DNA of 64,000 bases, taken from positions 434,001 through 498,000 of the forward strand of contig NZ_JAMBNY010000001.1 of NCBI RefSeq assembly GCF_023715345.1, given 5' to 3'. The first letter of the stretch is position 1; each line of letters opens with the position of its first letter. The notes beneath the pieces were generated by a model. It had not been told where the DNA came from. It was given only the letters and a program-made list of their open reading frames with translations, and did not search any database. Made by a program: the position numbers and the translations under genes. The DNA is from Paenibacillus camelliae (GTDB lineage: Bacteria; Bacillota; Bacilli; Paenibacillales; Paenibacillaceae). Positions 33,237 through 42,598 of the stretch are shown one piece after another.

Positions 33237-35993
33237 CTAAGCAGCTTTCGCTGTGGAGCTCCACTTTTTGTTACTCTTCGTCTTCCCACCACTAAGCACG
33301 CTACCGACGCCAAAGAACAGCGTAGGGAATGCAGCAGCAACAATGACTAGACACCATTCACGCAGGCCAATAGACACCGTGTTAAATATCGGCTGTAGAG
33401 CCTCGATATACATAACGCCCAGCATGAGCACAAGCGATGAAACGACTGCAAGTACAAGATATTTGTTCTCTAAAATATTTCGGTGGAAGATGGAGCGTGA
33501 GCTGCGGCAATCAAACACATGAATGAGCTGAGCCATAACAAGTGTTGCAAAAGCTACGGTCTGCGCTCGTACAAGATCTCCCTCCAGCAATGTCACCCAA
33601 AATGCACCTAATGTACATAATCCAATTAATACGCCGCGGCTAATGATTTTCCAGCCTAAGCGTCTTGCAAATATATTTTCCTTTGCTTTTCTCGGCTTGT
33701 GCTGCATCAAATCATTTTCAGATTGATCCACACCTAAAGCCATAGCAGGCAAGCCATCCGTCACGAGATTGACCCATAGAATTTGAATTGGAACTAATGG
33801 TAGCGGCAATCCAGCCATCATCGCAAAGAACATCACTAATATTTCACCGACATTCGATGCAAGCAAGTATCGAATAAACTTACGTATGTTTTCATAGATG
33901 CCACGACCCTCTTCAATAGCTGCTACAATGGTTGAGAAGTTATCGTCACTTAGGATGAGAGAGGAAGCTTCTTTCGATACATCAGTACCGTTAATCCCCA
34001 TTGCAATGCCAATATCTGCTGCTTTAATCGCTGGCGCATCATTCACGCCATCACCTGTCATAGCGACGACATGTCCTTTACGCTGCAAGGATCGTACAAT
34101 TCGTAGCTTATGCTCTGGCGATACACGTGCATATACATAGATGTTTTCAACACGCTGATCGAGCTCCTCATCTGATAGCTGTTCAAGCTGCTTGCCAGAT
34201 AATGTCTCGCCTCCGCGCGGGATAATGCCAAGTGAGCCAGCAATCGCCTCTGCAGTAAGCTGGTGATCTCCTGTTATCATCACTGTTTTTATTCCTGCTG
34301 CTCGGCAAGTGGCGATCGCATCCTTCACCTCTGCTCGAGGCGGGTCGATCATGCCGGTTAAGCCTACAAAAATTAAATTCCTTTCAGCATCTGCCGCATC
34401 AGCAAGACGATTCGATGAAGTAAGATCTCGGTAGGCAAAGGCAAGCACACGCAGTGCTGACTGTGCCATTTTTTCATTCGCCGCTTGACACTTCGCTTTA
34501 AGCGCAGGCGTCATGCTGATTACTTTTCCTTGCCACAAAATATGTGTACATTGATCAAGCAGCACATCAGGGGCACCCTTTACGTGCAATATACGGCCGC
34601 CCTGATGCTCTGACACCACCGACATGAGCTTGCGCTCTGAATCAAATGGAAACTCCTGAATTCTGCGGTATTGTGTTTCGAGCAGCTTGACGGGTGAGCC
34701 TAGCTTAGCGGCTAATACGGTAAGTGCTCCCTCCGTCGGGTCTCCATTCAGTACCCACTCCTCCTGCTCGACCATCGCTTTCCCTTTACGCTGTACCGTC
34801 TCTTGCTTTTCAATTCTTGCGTTGTTGCACAGAGCACTAATTTGCAGCAGACGTTTTACCGAATTATCGTGCCTAACATCAAGCTCCTGTTCGTTCTCCA
34901 GCACCTTGCCGACTGGTTCATAGCCGTCTCCTGTCACCTTTAAGGTGCGATCACTTAGCCACATTCTTGTTACGGTCATTTTGTTTTGTGTGAGCGTTCC
35001 TGTCTTATCGGAGCATATGACAGAAGCACAGCCAAGCGTCTCGACGGAAGGCAGCTTCCGAACAATTGCCTTACGTTTAATCATTCGCTGTACGCCAAGT
35101 GCAAGCGCAACTGTAACAATGGCAGGCAGCCCCTCTGGAATGGCTGCGACTGCAAGGCTGACCCCAGCTAAGAACATGCCATATACAGGCTGCCCATGCA
35201 TAATACCCGCTACGATAACCATAATGGTTAGTGCGATAGCAATACCTATTAATAGCTTGCCCAGCTGCTCTAAACGGTGCTGCAGCGGAGTTTGCATTTC
35301 CTCTGTCGCTTGAATCAGGTTCGCGATATTGCCCATCTCTGTGGCCATTCCTGTCCGAATGACAATACCACGTGCTGTCCCGCGCGTTACCAACGTTCCC
35401 ATAAAGCCGATATTCCGCTGATCACCTAAAGGCAGCTCTGCCTCACGCAGCGTGCTTTCATGCTTAGACACAGGAATCGATTCACCTGTTAGCGCTGACT
35501 CTTCTACATAGCAGTTGTTTGCCTCTAGAAAACGAATATCAGCAGGTACACGATCTCCGCTTTCTAGCAGGACAATATCGCCGATGACTAGCTCCTTCGT
35601 TGCTACCGTAAACTGCTTTCCTTCACGAATAACTTTAGCGGTTGGAGCCGACAGCTCTTTTAGTGCAACGAGAGAACGCTCCGCACGAAACTCTTGAATA
35701 AAGCCAAGAACAGCATTGATCACTAAGATTGCCAGTATCGTTATAGCATCCAAATACTCTCCAAGCAGACCAGAGATTAATGTCGCTCCCATAAGCACTA
35801 AAACCATGAAATCTTTAAACTGATTCAGAAACAATGTGAGCGGTGAAAGTTTTTTCGTCTCAGCTAGCTCATTCCAGCCATGCTCGGCAAGACGCTCATT
35901 AACAGCCTCTATGCTTAATCCAGACTCTTCCGAGCTATTCAGCGTATCAACGAGCTCCTTTCGATCCAATTGATGCCAAAATAGTTGACTCAT
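33237..35993 (-). CDS. yloB: SERCA-type calcium-translocating P-type ATPase (YloB)
   Basis: A 918-residue P2A ATPase. The cation N-terminal domain, TGES in EESALTGESIPV, the PEGLPAIV motif in helix 4, phosphorylated Asp in CSDKTGTLTQNKM, KGAPDVLL, and the hinge TGDGVNDAPAIKAADIGIAMG are all present. About ten membrane helices are expected. It pumps calcium out; the B. subtilis YloB is expressed during sporulation and affects spore calcium and germination. It is divergent from rqcH, as yloA and yloB are neighbours in Bacillus. Confidence 0.95.
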   Translation of the reverse strand: MSQLFWHQLDRKELVDTLNSSEESGLSIEAVNERLAEHGWNELAETKKLSPLTLFLNQFKDFMVLVLMGATLISGLLGEYLDAITILAILVINAVLGFIQEFRAERSLVALKELSAPTAKVIREGKQFTVATKELVIGDIVLLESGDRVPADIRFLEANNCYVEESALTGESIPVSKHESTLREAELPLGDQRNIGFMGTLVTRGTARGIVIRTGMATEMGNIANLIQATEEMQTPLQHRLEQLGKLLIGIAIALTIMVIVAGIMHGQPVYGMFLAGVSLAVAAIPEGLPAIVTVALALGVQRMIKRKAIVRKLPSVETLGCASVICSDKTGTLTQNKMTVTRMWLSDRTLKVTGDGYEPVGKVLENEQELDVRHDNSVKRLLQISALCNNARIEKQETVQRKGKAMVEQEEWVLNGDPTEGALTVLAAKLGSPVKLLETQYRRIQEFPFDSERKLMSVVSEHQGGRILHVKGAPDVLLDQCTHILWQGKVISMTPALKAKCQAANEKMAQSALRVLAFAYRDLTSSNRLADAADAERNLIFVGLTGMIDPPRAEVKDAIATCRAAGIKTVMITGDHQLTAEAIAGSLGIIPRGGETLSGKQLEQLSDEELDQRVENIYVYARVSPEHKLRIVRSLQRKGHVVAMTGDGVNDAPAIKAADIGIAMGINGTDVSKEASSLILSDDNFSTIVAAIEEGRGIYENIRKFIRYLLASNVGEILVMFFAMMAGLPLPLVPIQILWVNLVTDGLPAMALGVDQSENDLMQHKPRKAKENIFARRLGWKIISRGVLIGLCTLGAFWVTLLEGDLVRAQTVAFATLVMAQLIHVFDCRSSRSIFHRNILENKYLVLAVVSSLVLMLGVMYIEALQPIFNTVSIGLREWCLVIVAAAFPTLFFGVGSVLSGGKTKSNKKWSSTAKAA

Positions 35994-36146
35994 CCTCTGC
36001 TTCCCTCCTGTTTTTGTCCAGTTTCCTAGACAACCTTTCTAACGTAAATGTATTCGGACAAACAATAAAATATCCCTAAAGCACTTAAGTTTTTACTTTA
36101 GTTATGGCATGATAGAATTATGAATTGAGGAAATGAGGACAAAGTC

Positions 36147-37946
36147 ATGGCTTTAGACGGAATTGTAATAAAGAGTCTTGTAGACGAGCTGCAACAATGT
36201 ATCGGAGCTCGCATCCATAAAATCCATCAGCCAACGAACCAAGAGCTTGTGTTCGGTATTCGCGGAAATGGAATGAGCGGTAAGCTGCTACTGTCTGCTA
36301 ATCCTACTTATCCACGTGTACATTTTACGAATGCAACCTATATTAACCCTTTAGAGGCTCCAATGTTTTGCATGCTGATGCGAAAGTACTGTGAGGGCGG
36401 TGTCATTGAACGAATTACCCAGGTTGGCCGTGAACGGATTATCCATATCGATGTTCGCCACCGTGATGAGGTTGGCGATACATCGTTCAAGCGGATCATC
36501 GTTGAATTAATGGGTCGACATTCCAATATAATCCTTATCGATCCGGACACGAATACGGTGCATGATGGCATTCAACACGTAACGCCAGCAGTGAGCAGCT
36601 ACCGTATTGTCATGCCAGGAAGCAGCTACACGCCGCCACCTGAGCAGAACAAGCTTGACCCGCTGGCAGTAAACACAAAAGAGCAATTTTCTGATGCCTT
36701 ACATCGAGATGATGAACAAGCCAGTATTACAAGCAAGACGTTAGTAGGCAGCTTCAGCGGTTTCTCTCCACTGCTTGCAAATGAAATCATCTATCGCGCT
36801 ATAACGAAGCAGCACGACCAATGGCTCGGTGCGACAGAACGTCCGCTTCAGCTTGATGGTCAGCTGCGAGTCGATCATATCGATGACCTATGGTCCAGCT
36901 TTAAGCATATGATGGAAACTGTGCAACAGCAGCAGTTCCGCCCAATGATCGTGAAGGAAACTGCTCGTGACAAGCAATATTTCTCTGTCGTTGCACTCAC
37001 TCATATTGATGGTTCGTTCACAGAATATCGAGCCGTTAGTGAGGTGCTAGAAGCGTTCTATGGCGATAAGGCGGAGCGAGATACTGTCAAGCAGCGCGCT
37101 GGGGATTTGATCCGTTTTGTTACGAACGAAATTTCTAAAAATGAGCAAAAGCTTGTAAAGCTGCAGCATACATATGATGAAGCTCAGGATGCAGATCGCT
37201 ATCGCATTATGGGTGAGCTAATCACGGCTTATATGCATCAGATCAAGCGCGGAGATGAGTCCGTCGATTTAGTTAACTATTACGATGAGAACGGCGCGAT
37301 CCTCCACGTACTGCTTGATCCACAGCTTACTCCTTCTGAAAATGCTCAGCGGTATTTCAAGCGTTATACGAAGCAAAAAAATTCGCAGGTCAGCGTGATG
37401 GAGCAGATCGAGCTTACCAATCGTGAGCTGGAGTATTTTTCTACTCTGTTGCAGCAGCTTGAGCTTGCATCTCTAAGCGATATTGAAGAAATACGTGAGG
37501 AGCTCGTAGCTGGCGGTTATTTAAGAGAACGAGTAAAAAAAGGAGCCAAGCGCAAAAAGAGCAACAAGCCTCAGCTGCTATGCTACACTTCCTCAGAAGG
37601 TATTGACATCTATGTGGGCAAAAACAATTTGCAAAATGAGTATGTCACCAACCGACTTGCTAACAGTAATGATACTTGGCTGCATACAAAGGATATTCCA
37701 GGCTCCCATGTCGTCATTCGCAGCAATGAATTTGGCAATCCAACACTTGAGGAAGCAGCGATGCTTGCGGCATATTATTCTCAAGCTAAATCGTCCAGTA
37801 TGGTACCAGTTGACTATACCTTGATCCGACATGTGAAAAAGCCAAGCGGTGCTAAGCCTGGCTTTGTCATCTATGATCAGCAAAAAACGGTTTATATTAC
37901 GCCTGATGAGGAAAAGCTAAAGGCGCTTCCGCATACCGTTAAATAA
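36147..37946 (+). CDS. rqcH: Ribosome quality-control protein RqcH (NFACT family, YloA)
   Basis: 599 residues. The NFACT-N domain (MALDGIVIKSLVDELQQCIGARIHKIHQP), two helix-hairpin-helix segments, a long coiled coil (about 290-440) and the NFACT-R domain near the C terminus (GIDIYVGKNNLQNEYV, NDTWLHTKDIPGSHVVIR) are present. In B. subtilis RqcH recruits Ala-tRNA to stalled 50S subunits and adds C-terminal alanine tails that mark proteins for degradation. Older annotations call it fibronectin-binding. GAGGA lies about 9 bases before the ATG. A possible promoter is TTTTAC (36091) with TAGAAT (36113). Confidence 0.95.
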   Translation: MALDGIVIKSLVDELQQCIGARIHKIHQPTNQELVFGIRGNGMSGKLLLSANPTYPRVHFTNATYINPLEAPMFCMLMRKYCEGGVIERITQVGRERIIHIDVRHRDEVGDTSFKRIIVELMGRHSNIILIDPDTNTVHDGIQHVTPAVSSYRIVMPGSSYTPPPEQNKLDPLAVNTKEQFSDALHRDDEQASITSKTLVGSFSGFSPLLANEIIYRAITKQHDQWLGATERPLQLDGQLRVDHIDDLWSSFKHMMETVQQQQFRPMIVKETARDKQYFSVVALTHIDGSFTEYRAVSEVLEAFYGDKAERDTVKQRAGDLIRFVTNEISKNEQKLVKLQHTYDEAQDADRYRIMGELITAYMHQIKRGDESVDLVNYYDENGAILHVLLDPQLTPSENAQRYFKRYTKQKNSQVSVMEQIELTNRELEYFSTLLQQLELASLSDIEEIREELVAGGYLRERVKKGAKRKKSNKPQLLCYTSSEGIDIYVGKNNLQNEYVTNRLANSNDTWLHTKDIPGSHVVIRSNEFGNPTLEEAAMLAAYYSQAKSSSMVPVDYTLIRHVKKPSGAKPGFVIYDQQKTVYITPDEEKLKALPHTVK

Positions 37947-37991
37947 AAGCAAACAGGCCGGCAGGGTGATCCTGCCGGCCTGTTTGCTTTT
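37945..37991 (+). terminator. Terminator after rqcH
   Basis: A perfect 21-bp stem (AAAAGCAAACAGGCCGGCAG with its complement) with a five-base loop GTGAT, ending in a T run. It begins at the rqcH stop codon and can also end transcription of the PHP gene from the other side. Confidence 0.93.
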
Positions 37992-38062
37992 TATTCTAAA
38001 AAGCTAATTCATTTATTATCTTCTACTTAGCACTTATTTACAACGTAATTTCCTACTTCTCA

Positions 38063-38944
38063 CTATTCTTCATCAGTGCTTTTCTTCTTAAAGCTTACTG
38101 CTCGCTGCTGATGGAGTGCAACCAATTGATCGTATACCGATAAATCAGCTGTAACAGAGCCTAGCCCACCATGAAAGCTACTGCCGTCATCACTCGCTCC
38201 ATGAAAATCTGATCCAGCTGTTTTTATTAATCCAAAGCGATCCGCGAGCTCTATGTAGCGGGTGATCTGCTCAGGAGTGTGATCACTATGCATAACCTCA
38301 ACGCCATCAGGCTTTGCGGCTAGCAGCTGTTCTACAAGTGTCTCATTATGATAGATACCTGGATGTGCAAGCACACATACGCCACCAGCATCACGGATCC
38401 ATTGGAAAGCTTCAGTCGGGTGAATACGACGCGGCTGAACAAACGCTTTACCGCCCTCTCCGAGATATTCATCAAACGCCTGCTGCTTCGTCTCCACTAT
38501 CCCTTTTGCGATAAGCACCTCGGCAACATGAGGACGGCCAATGGAGCCCTGATCTCCACTTACAGCCACAACCTCATCCAGCGTAACGGAAATGCCAAGC
38601 TCGTTCAATTTATTGATGAGCAGCTCATTCCTTGCCTCACGCGTTGCACCAAGCTTACCTAGCCGCTGCTGCCACTTTTCATCGTCATTTCTTGTAAAAT
38701 ATCCTAGCACATGAATATCGAGACCATCGGCAACCGTACTAATTTCTATTCCAGGTAAAAATCGAATATTATGCTTGATTGCCGCTGCCCGTGCCTCAGC
38801 AATACCTGCAGTCGTATCATGATCCGTTACAGCAACACCTCCAAGCCCGAGCTTTGCGGCCATTGCGACGATTTGCTCAGGCTTGTATTGCCCATCAGAT
38901 GCCGTTGTATGGACATGCATATCGATGTACTGACTTAGAGCCAT
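38063..38944 (-). CDS. PHP-domain phosphoesterase (YciV/TrpH-like)
   Basis: A 293-residue PHP-domain protein. Metal-binding motifs are DMHVHTTASDG, VTDHDTTAG, the Glu in GIEIS, VLAHPGIYH and the distal AGSDFHG. Relatives hydrolyse 3',5'-bisphosphonucleotides or act as a 5'-3' RNA exonuclease on rRNA precursors. The exact substrate is not determinable. It overlaps the LysR regulator gene by 10 bp, so the two are co-transcribed. Confidence 0.9.
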   Translation of the reverse strand: MALSQYIDMHVHTTASDGQYKPEQIVAMAAKLGLGGVAVTDHDTTAGIAEARAAAIKHNIRFLPGIEISTVADGLDIHVLGYFTRNDDEKWQQRLGKLGATREARNELLINKLNELGISVTLDEVVAVSGDQGSIGRPHVAEVLIAKGIVETKQQAFDEYLGEGGKAFVQPRRIHPTEAFQWIRDAGGVCVLAHPGIYHNETLVEQLLAAKPDGVEVMHSDHTPEQITRYIELADRFGLIKTAGSDFHGASDDGSSFHGGLGSVTADLSVYDQLVALHQQRAVSFKKKSTDEE

Positions 38945-39846
38945 TGACTAAGATCCCTCTCTCTTAAAAAATTCAGAAATGTAACCGCACTAATAGGAAG
39001 CAGCGATGATTTTAAGTAAACGGAATAAAACTTCCGCTTAAACGTTACGTTTTTAATCGGTATTGTTCGAATAAGTCCTAATGCAATCTCGTGCTTTACG
39101 GATGAAACGGACAGAAAGGATATGCCTAGTCCAGCCTCAACAGCAGACTTGATTGCCCCGGTGCTGCCCAGTTCCATGACGATTTTAAGCGATTGTGGAT
39201 TATGACCATGTGCAATGAGTATATCCTCTGCTACTTGGCGAGTGCCTGAGCCTTGCTCACGAAGGATGAACGGATACTTGAGTACGTCTTCTAGCTCTAG
39301 GTCGTCACGTTTCGTTAACGGATGATCTGCTGGGACAACGAGCATGAGCTCATCCTCCATGACGGCTTCAATCTGCAGGTCATGATGTTCAATGGGCGCT
39401 TCAATAATTGCAAAATTCAATTGATGATTTTCGATTTCCTCTATAAGATGCGTCGTATTCATAACCTTCATACTAATCCCGATATTCGGATATTCCTTAC
39501 CGAATGGACCGAGCCAGCGCGGTAGAATAGATTCACCGATCGTTAAGCTAGCCCCGATCAGAAGCCGTCCTTTTTGCTGCTGTGTGAAGCTGGTCATGGC
39601 TTGATCGGTGTCACGGATCAGATCAATGCTCCGCTTCGCATAAGGAAGCAGTACCTTGCCTGCCTCGGTTAGCTCAATTTTTTTTGTGGAACGCATAAAC
39701 AGCTTCGTACCGAAGTACTCCTCCAGAGACTGCACCTGCATCGTTACGGCAGGCTGTGTCATATATAAAGCTTGGGCGGCAGCGGAAAAGCTTCCTCGCT
39801 CAGCCACGGTATGGAAAATATGTAACTGATGAAAATTTAATGGCAT
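38935..39846 (-). CDS. LysR family transcriptional regulator (CysL-like)
   Basis: A 303-residue regulator. The N-terminal winged helix has LHIFHTVAERGSFSAAAQALYMTQPAVTMQVQSLE. The effector-binding domain (about 90-300) has KGRLLIGASLTIGE, LREQGSGTRQVAE and GAIKSAVEAGLGISFLS. It resembles CysL/YwfK and the LysR group found near selenium and sulfur genes, but no such genes lie next to it. The effector is unknown. It is the first gene of a pair with the PHP phosphoesterase. Confidence 0.9.
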   Translation of the reverse strand: MPLNFHQLHIFHTVAERGSFSAAAQALYMTQPAVTMQVQSLEEYFGTKLFMRSTKKIELTEAGKVLLPYAKRSIDLIRDTDQAMTSFTQQQKGRLLIGASLTIGESILPRWLGPFGKEYPNIGISMKVMNTTHLIEEIENHQLNFAIIEAPIEHHDLQIEAVMEDELMLVVPADHPLTKRDDLELEDVLKYPFILREQGSGTRQVAEDILIAHGHNPQSLKIVMELGSTGAIKSAVEAGLGISFLSVSSVKHEIALGLIRTIPIKNVTFKRKFYSVYLKSSLLPISAVTFLNFLRERDLSQWL

Positions 39847-39911
39847 TCTGATGTCACCTCTCTAATTGAAGCCATTATACATGAAATGGTTGGCTCAGAC
39901 TATTTTAATTG

Positions 39912-39959
39912 AAAAAAAGGGGGTGCTCGAGGTCATTACAATGACCTCAAGACACCCCC
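39912..39959 (-). terminator. Terminator after ylbG
   Basis: On the minus strand GGGGGTGTCTTGAGGTCATT pairs with AATGACCTCGAGCACCCCC (two mismatches), then a T run. It ends the ylbF-ylbG unit before the LysR gene. Confidence 0.9.
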
Positions 39960-39967
39960 GTTGTTAA

Positions 39968-40231
39968 CTAAATGCTGTATGCTCTTGTCTTATCTTCTAC
40001 ATCTTTACTGTATTCCGTCTTAAGTTCATTGCGATAAGAACGTTCAATCTTGCGTACATAGGCTAACCTATGCAGCTGCTTCAGATTCTCCTCCACCTTA
40101 TCTGCATTCATATATAAGACTACATAATGTAGCTTGCGAGACATATAATGCACCGTACCTAGTCGTTCTAAGCCGCGTGCCGCCTTTAGATCACTTACCC
40201 ACACTATATAACCCGTGCGTTCTGGTAACAT
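39968..40231 (-). CDS. ylbG: YlbG family protein (DUF2129)
   Basis: An 87-residue small cytoplasmic protein of the YlbG family (RTGYIVWVSDLKAARGLERLGTVHYMSRKLHYVVLYMN, then VRKIERSYR). The function is not established. It follows ylbF by 30 bp, the order known from Bacillus. The last 15 residues are charged and variable. Confidence 0.9.
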   Translation of the reverse strand: MLPERTGYIVWVSDLKAARGLERLGTVHYMSRKLHYVVLYMNADKVEENLKQLHRLAYVRKIERSYRNELKTEYSKDVEDKTRAYSI

Positions 40232-40261
40232 AACTGACTACTCCCTCCAGCCAATATGAAC

Positions 40262-40735
40262 TTAACCGCAGCCTCCGCTGCCACAGCTGCATGAGCCTCC
40301 GCTGCCACAGCCTCCACCTGCTTTTTCATTGCTTGGAACCTTTATCGTCTCTGATACTGCTCTTGCGATTGTTGTCGCAACTTCATGAAGCAGCTCATCA
40401 AGCTGCTTTTCGTGCTCCTTAAACGCTCGCACACACGGAATGTCATTCAGCTTTGCTTCGATCGCTTTCACGCGATCCTTTGCTTCATGGTAGTTTGGAT
40501 GAAATCTGCCAAAGCGCTGTGTTTCTTCAAACAGCTCCTTTGCTCGTTCAAACTCACGCTGAATAACTTTAACCTCTGTATTTTTAGCAACCTCAGCTTG
40601 CCAATATAAATAATTGGCAACGGAGTCAGATGCAATAATGGTATCCCCAAGCTCGTAGGCTTTAAGAAGTAAAGACGCCATATCAATTGACGCAGCTCCA
40701 GGTTCGGTGGCAATAGCTTGTCCTTGTTCGTACAT
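40262..40735 (-). CDS. ylbF: YlbF family protein, Y-complex subunit
   Basis: 157 residues of helical YlbF/DUF964 type (YELGDTIIASDSVANYLYWQAEV, FERAKELFEETQRFGRFHPNYHEA). In B. subtilis YlbF, YmcA and YaaT form a complex that binds iron-sulfur clusters and promotes mRNA processing by RNase Y, competence and sporulation. The C terminus is a Gly/Ser/Cys-rich tail (GGGCGSGGSCSCGSGGCG) with four Cys, a likely metal or cluster site. AGAGGTGG precedes the ATG. Confidence 0.9.
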   Translation of the reverse strand: MYEQGQAIATEPGAASIDMASLLLKAYELGDTIIASDSVANYLYWQAEVAKNTEVKVIQREFERAKELFEETQRFGRFHPNYHEAKDRVKAIEAKLNDIPCVRAFKEHEKQLDELLHEVATTIARAVSETIKVPSNEKAGGGCGSGGSCSCGSGGCG

Positions 40736-40810
40736 TATACCACCTCTTTCTGCATACTACATTTATACGTTATCACACAACTCAGCGAATGCCAATACAT
40801 TTATTTAATG

Positions 40811-42598
40811 CTATTGACCCATTGCTAGCTGGATGGCTTCAATCGCTTTTAGCTCGATTCGCAGCGGTGGACGCTTGCTTTCAGGCACTTTATACGATAA
40901 AGCTTGCAGAATGCTTTCCTCGCTGTCGTATTCCAGTAATAAAGGGACAAGCTTACAGCTGCCACTCGAAGTCGTAACATTCAAGCATAAGCCTTGCTCG
41001 ATCGCCGCCTCGACGATTTGCTGCTTCGTGGACAAATGATAACTACGAAGCTCGCTTTGCCAGCTTCTCGGTATGGAAGCCCGTGCCTTAGCCTCTTGAT
41101 TAAAATACTCCCGCAAAGCACTGTAATCCGCAAGTGGAGTATCCATTAATTGACCAAGCGGATGTCTGCAATACACCCCCCAGCTGCTGAAGGAGCACAT
41201 CTCGAACCAACCGTCCTGTACTTCACTCATAGATAGCAAATCGATCTCTTCCTGATCAGCATTCGCATTGTTTCCACTCTCGTTGTTCAGTGTAGAATTA
41301 GATACAGATCTAGCATCATCTGCCATGAGGAGCAGCTGTTCAACCATTATCGGGAGCTGATTATTAGTATGCCCTTGAAGCCATTCACGAATTCGATCGG
41401 TGGAATGACGTGCTTGTTGCAGTGATTTTAATGTTAAACGAAGGCTAACCACCTCTTGTGCCGATACGACTTCAGCTATTTCTAACCCGCTCCACAATAC
41501 GTACGGCATAATGCCGGGAAGCAAAAGCAGCTCACCATTTTGTTGAATATGAAGCTGGTGCTCTGGCTGAGCGACAGTTGAACGACGTATATATAGGATG
41601 CCCTTATCAGGACTGCTGCTGTATGAGAGGAAGCCACAATCAGCACATAGCTCCAGCAGCTCTAGCAAGGAGGATACTGCCTCAGCGGGCATCCTATAGG
41701 CATGCCAGTAATTATCCTGTTTGCTATCGAGCATTACAAGTATTGCATCGACAGGAAGGTCCGATAACACAAGCTGCTGGATGAGCCACTGCCAGAGGAT
41801 GTCCTGCTGCCTTGATTGAGGTAAAGCGAGCCATTCCTTGAGCTTTCCGTAAACTAAACGAATCTGGTTCTCCTTCTGAATAGCAATACCAAGATTGAAG
41901 GCAAGCTCTAGAAAAAATTCCACAATTGCTCCAGAGCCTTGCATCAGATTTTTCCACGCAAGTTCAGTTTCTGTCCGCTCATCTAGCAGCTTCAACCGTT
42001 TTTGGAGCTGTTTAGTAGAAGCTTTACTTAACTGACCCTGCTTTGTAACCTGCAGCGGCATATTGTGAATTTGCTGTAAAAACATCGTAAGCTGAACAGG
42101 CAAAGACAGCTCGTGCTCATATCTGCAATGCTCTATGCTTATAGCGGTCGAATCATTAATCTGTTTATCTTGTAGTACTTCGTGCGGAATAGACAGTGGT
42201 ACACACAGCTTTTTTCGCCAATTGTTTAATATGGGGAGCGGCATCCACAATATCAAGCCGCGCCATGGATCTTGAAAAGCTAGAACAATTCCCGCTTCTA
42301 ATAAAAGCTGCAGCGCTTGCTTGCATTGCTGCAATGGGCGGCCTAAACGACGAATTAATATGTGAACAAGCGTGTCCAAGTGCTGCGGTTTTAGCAACAA
42401 GCCTTCCTTCAGCAGCTCCAGCAATATATCCTGCTCAAACTCATTGAGTTGCTCATATGTGCTTTCAACGATTTCTTCATCTACGACCGCAAGTCCCCAG
42501 ATCCACTCGTCCATATAGCTTCGCCAAAGCTTGCTATGCATAAATTGCTCTCGCTGCTCACGAGGAACAACATGAAGCCAGCACTGCAACGTCATCAT
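40811..42598 (-). CDS. Helicase-associated companion protein of bacterial XPB
   Basis: A 595-residue protein without ATPase motifs. It contains helical, winged-helix-like repeats in the N-terminal half and a C-terminal region resembling the helicase-associated (Helicase_C_3) module of the protein encoded beside XPB in actinobacteria (for example the neighbour of Rv0861c). Residues from about 300 (QPEHQLHIQQNGELLLLPGIMPYVLWSGLEIAEVV) match the part most conserved in that group. It overlaps the XPB gene by 4 bp, so the two are translationally coupled and probably act together. Archaeal XPB has a nuclease partner (Bax1), but no nuclease motif is evident here. Confidence 0.7.
   Translation of the reverse strand: MMTLQCWLHVVPREQREQFMHSKLWRSYMDEWIWGLAVVDEEIVESTYEQLNEFEQDILLELLKEGLLLKPQHLDTLVHILIRRLGRPLQQCKQALQLLLEAGIVLAFQDPWRGLILWMPLPILNNWRKKLCVPLSIPHEVLQDKQINDSTAISIEHCRYEHELSLPVQLTMFLQQIHNMPLQVTKQGQLSKASTKQLQKRLKLLDERTETELAWKNLMQGSGAIVEFFLELAFNLGIAIQKENQIRLVYGKLKEWLALPQSRQQDILWQWLIQQLVLSDLPVDAILVMLDSKQDNYWHAYRMPAEAVSSLLELLELCADCGFLSYSSSPDKGILYIRRSTVAQPEHQLHIQQNGELLLLPGIMPYVLWSGLEIAEVVSAQEVVSLRLTLKSLQQARHSTDRIREWLQGHTNNQLPIMVEQLLLMADDARSVSNSTLNNESGNNANADQEEIDLLSMSEVQDGWFEMCSFSSWGVYCRHPLGQLMDTPLADYSALREYFNQEAKARASIPRSWQSELRSYHLSTKQQIVEAAIEQGLCLNVTTSSGSCKLVPLLLEYDSEESILQALSYKVPESKRPPLRIELKAIEAIQLAMGQ

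Noticed and set aside
38935..39846. Selenium-gene regulator assignment for the LysR protein
   Set aside because: Sequence is close to that group, but no selenium or sulfur genes are nearby; left as CysL-like.
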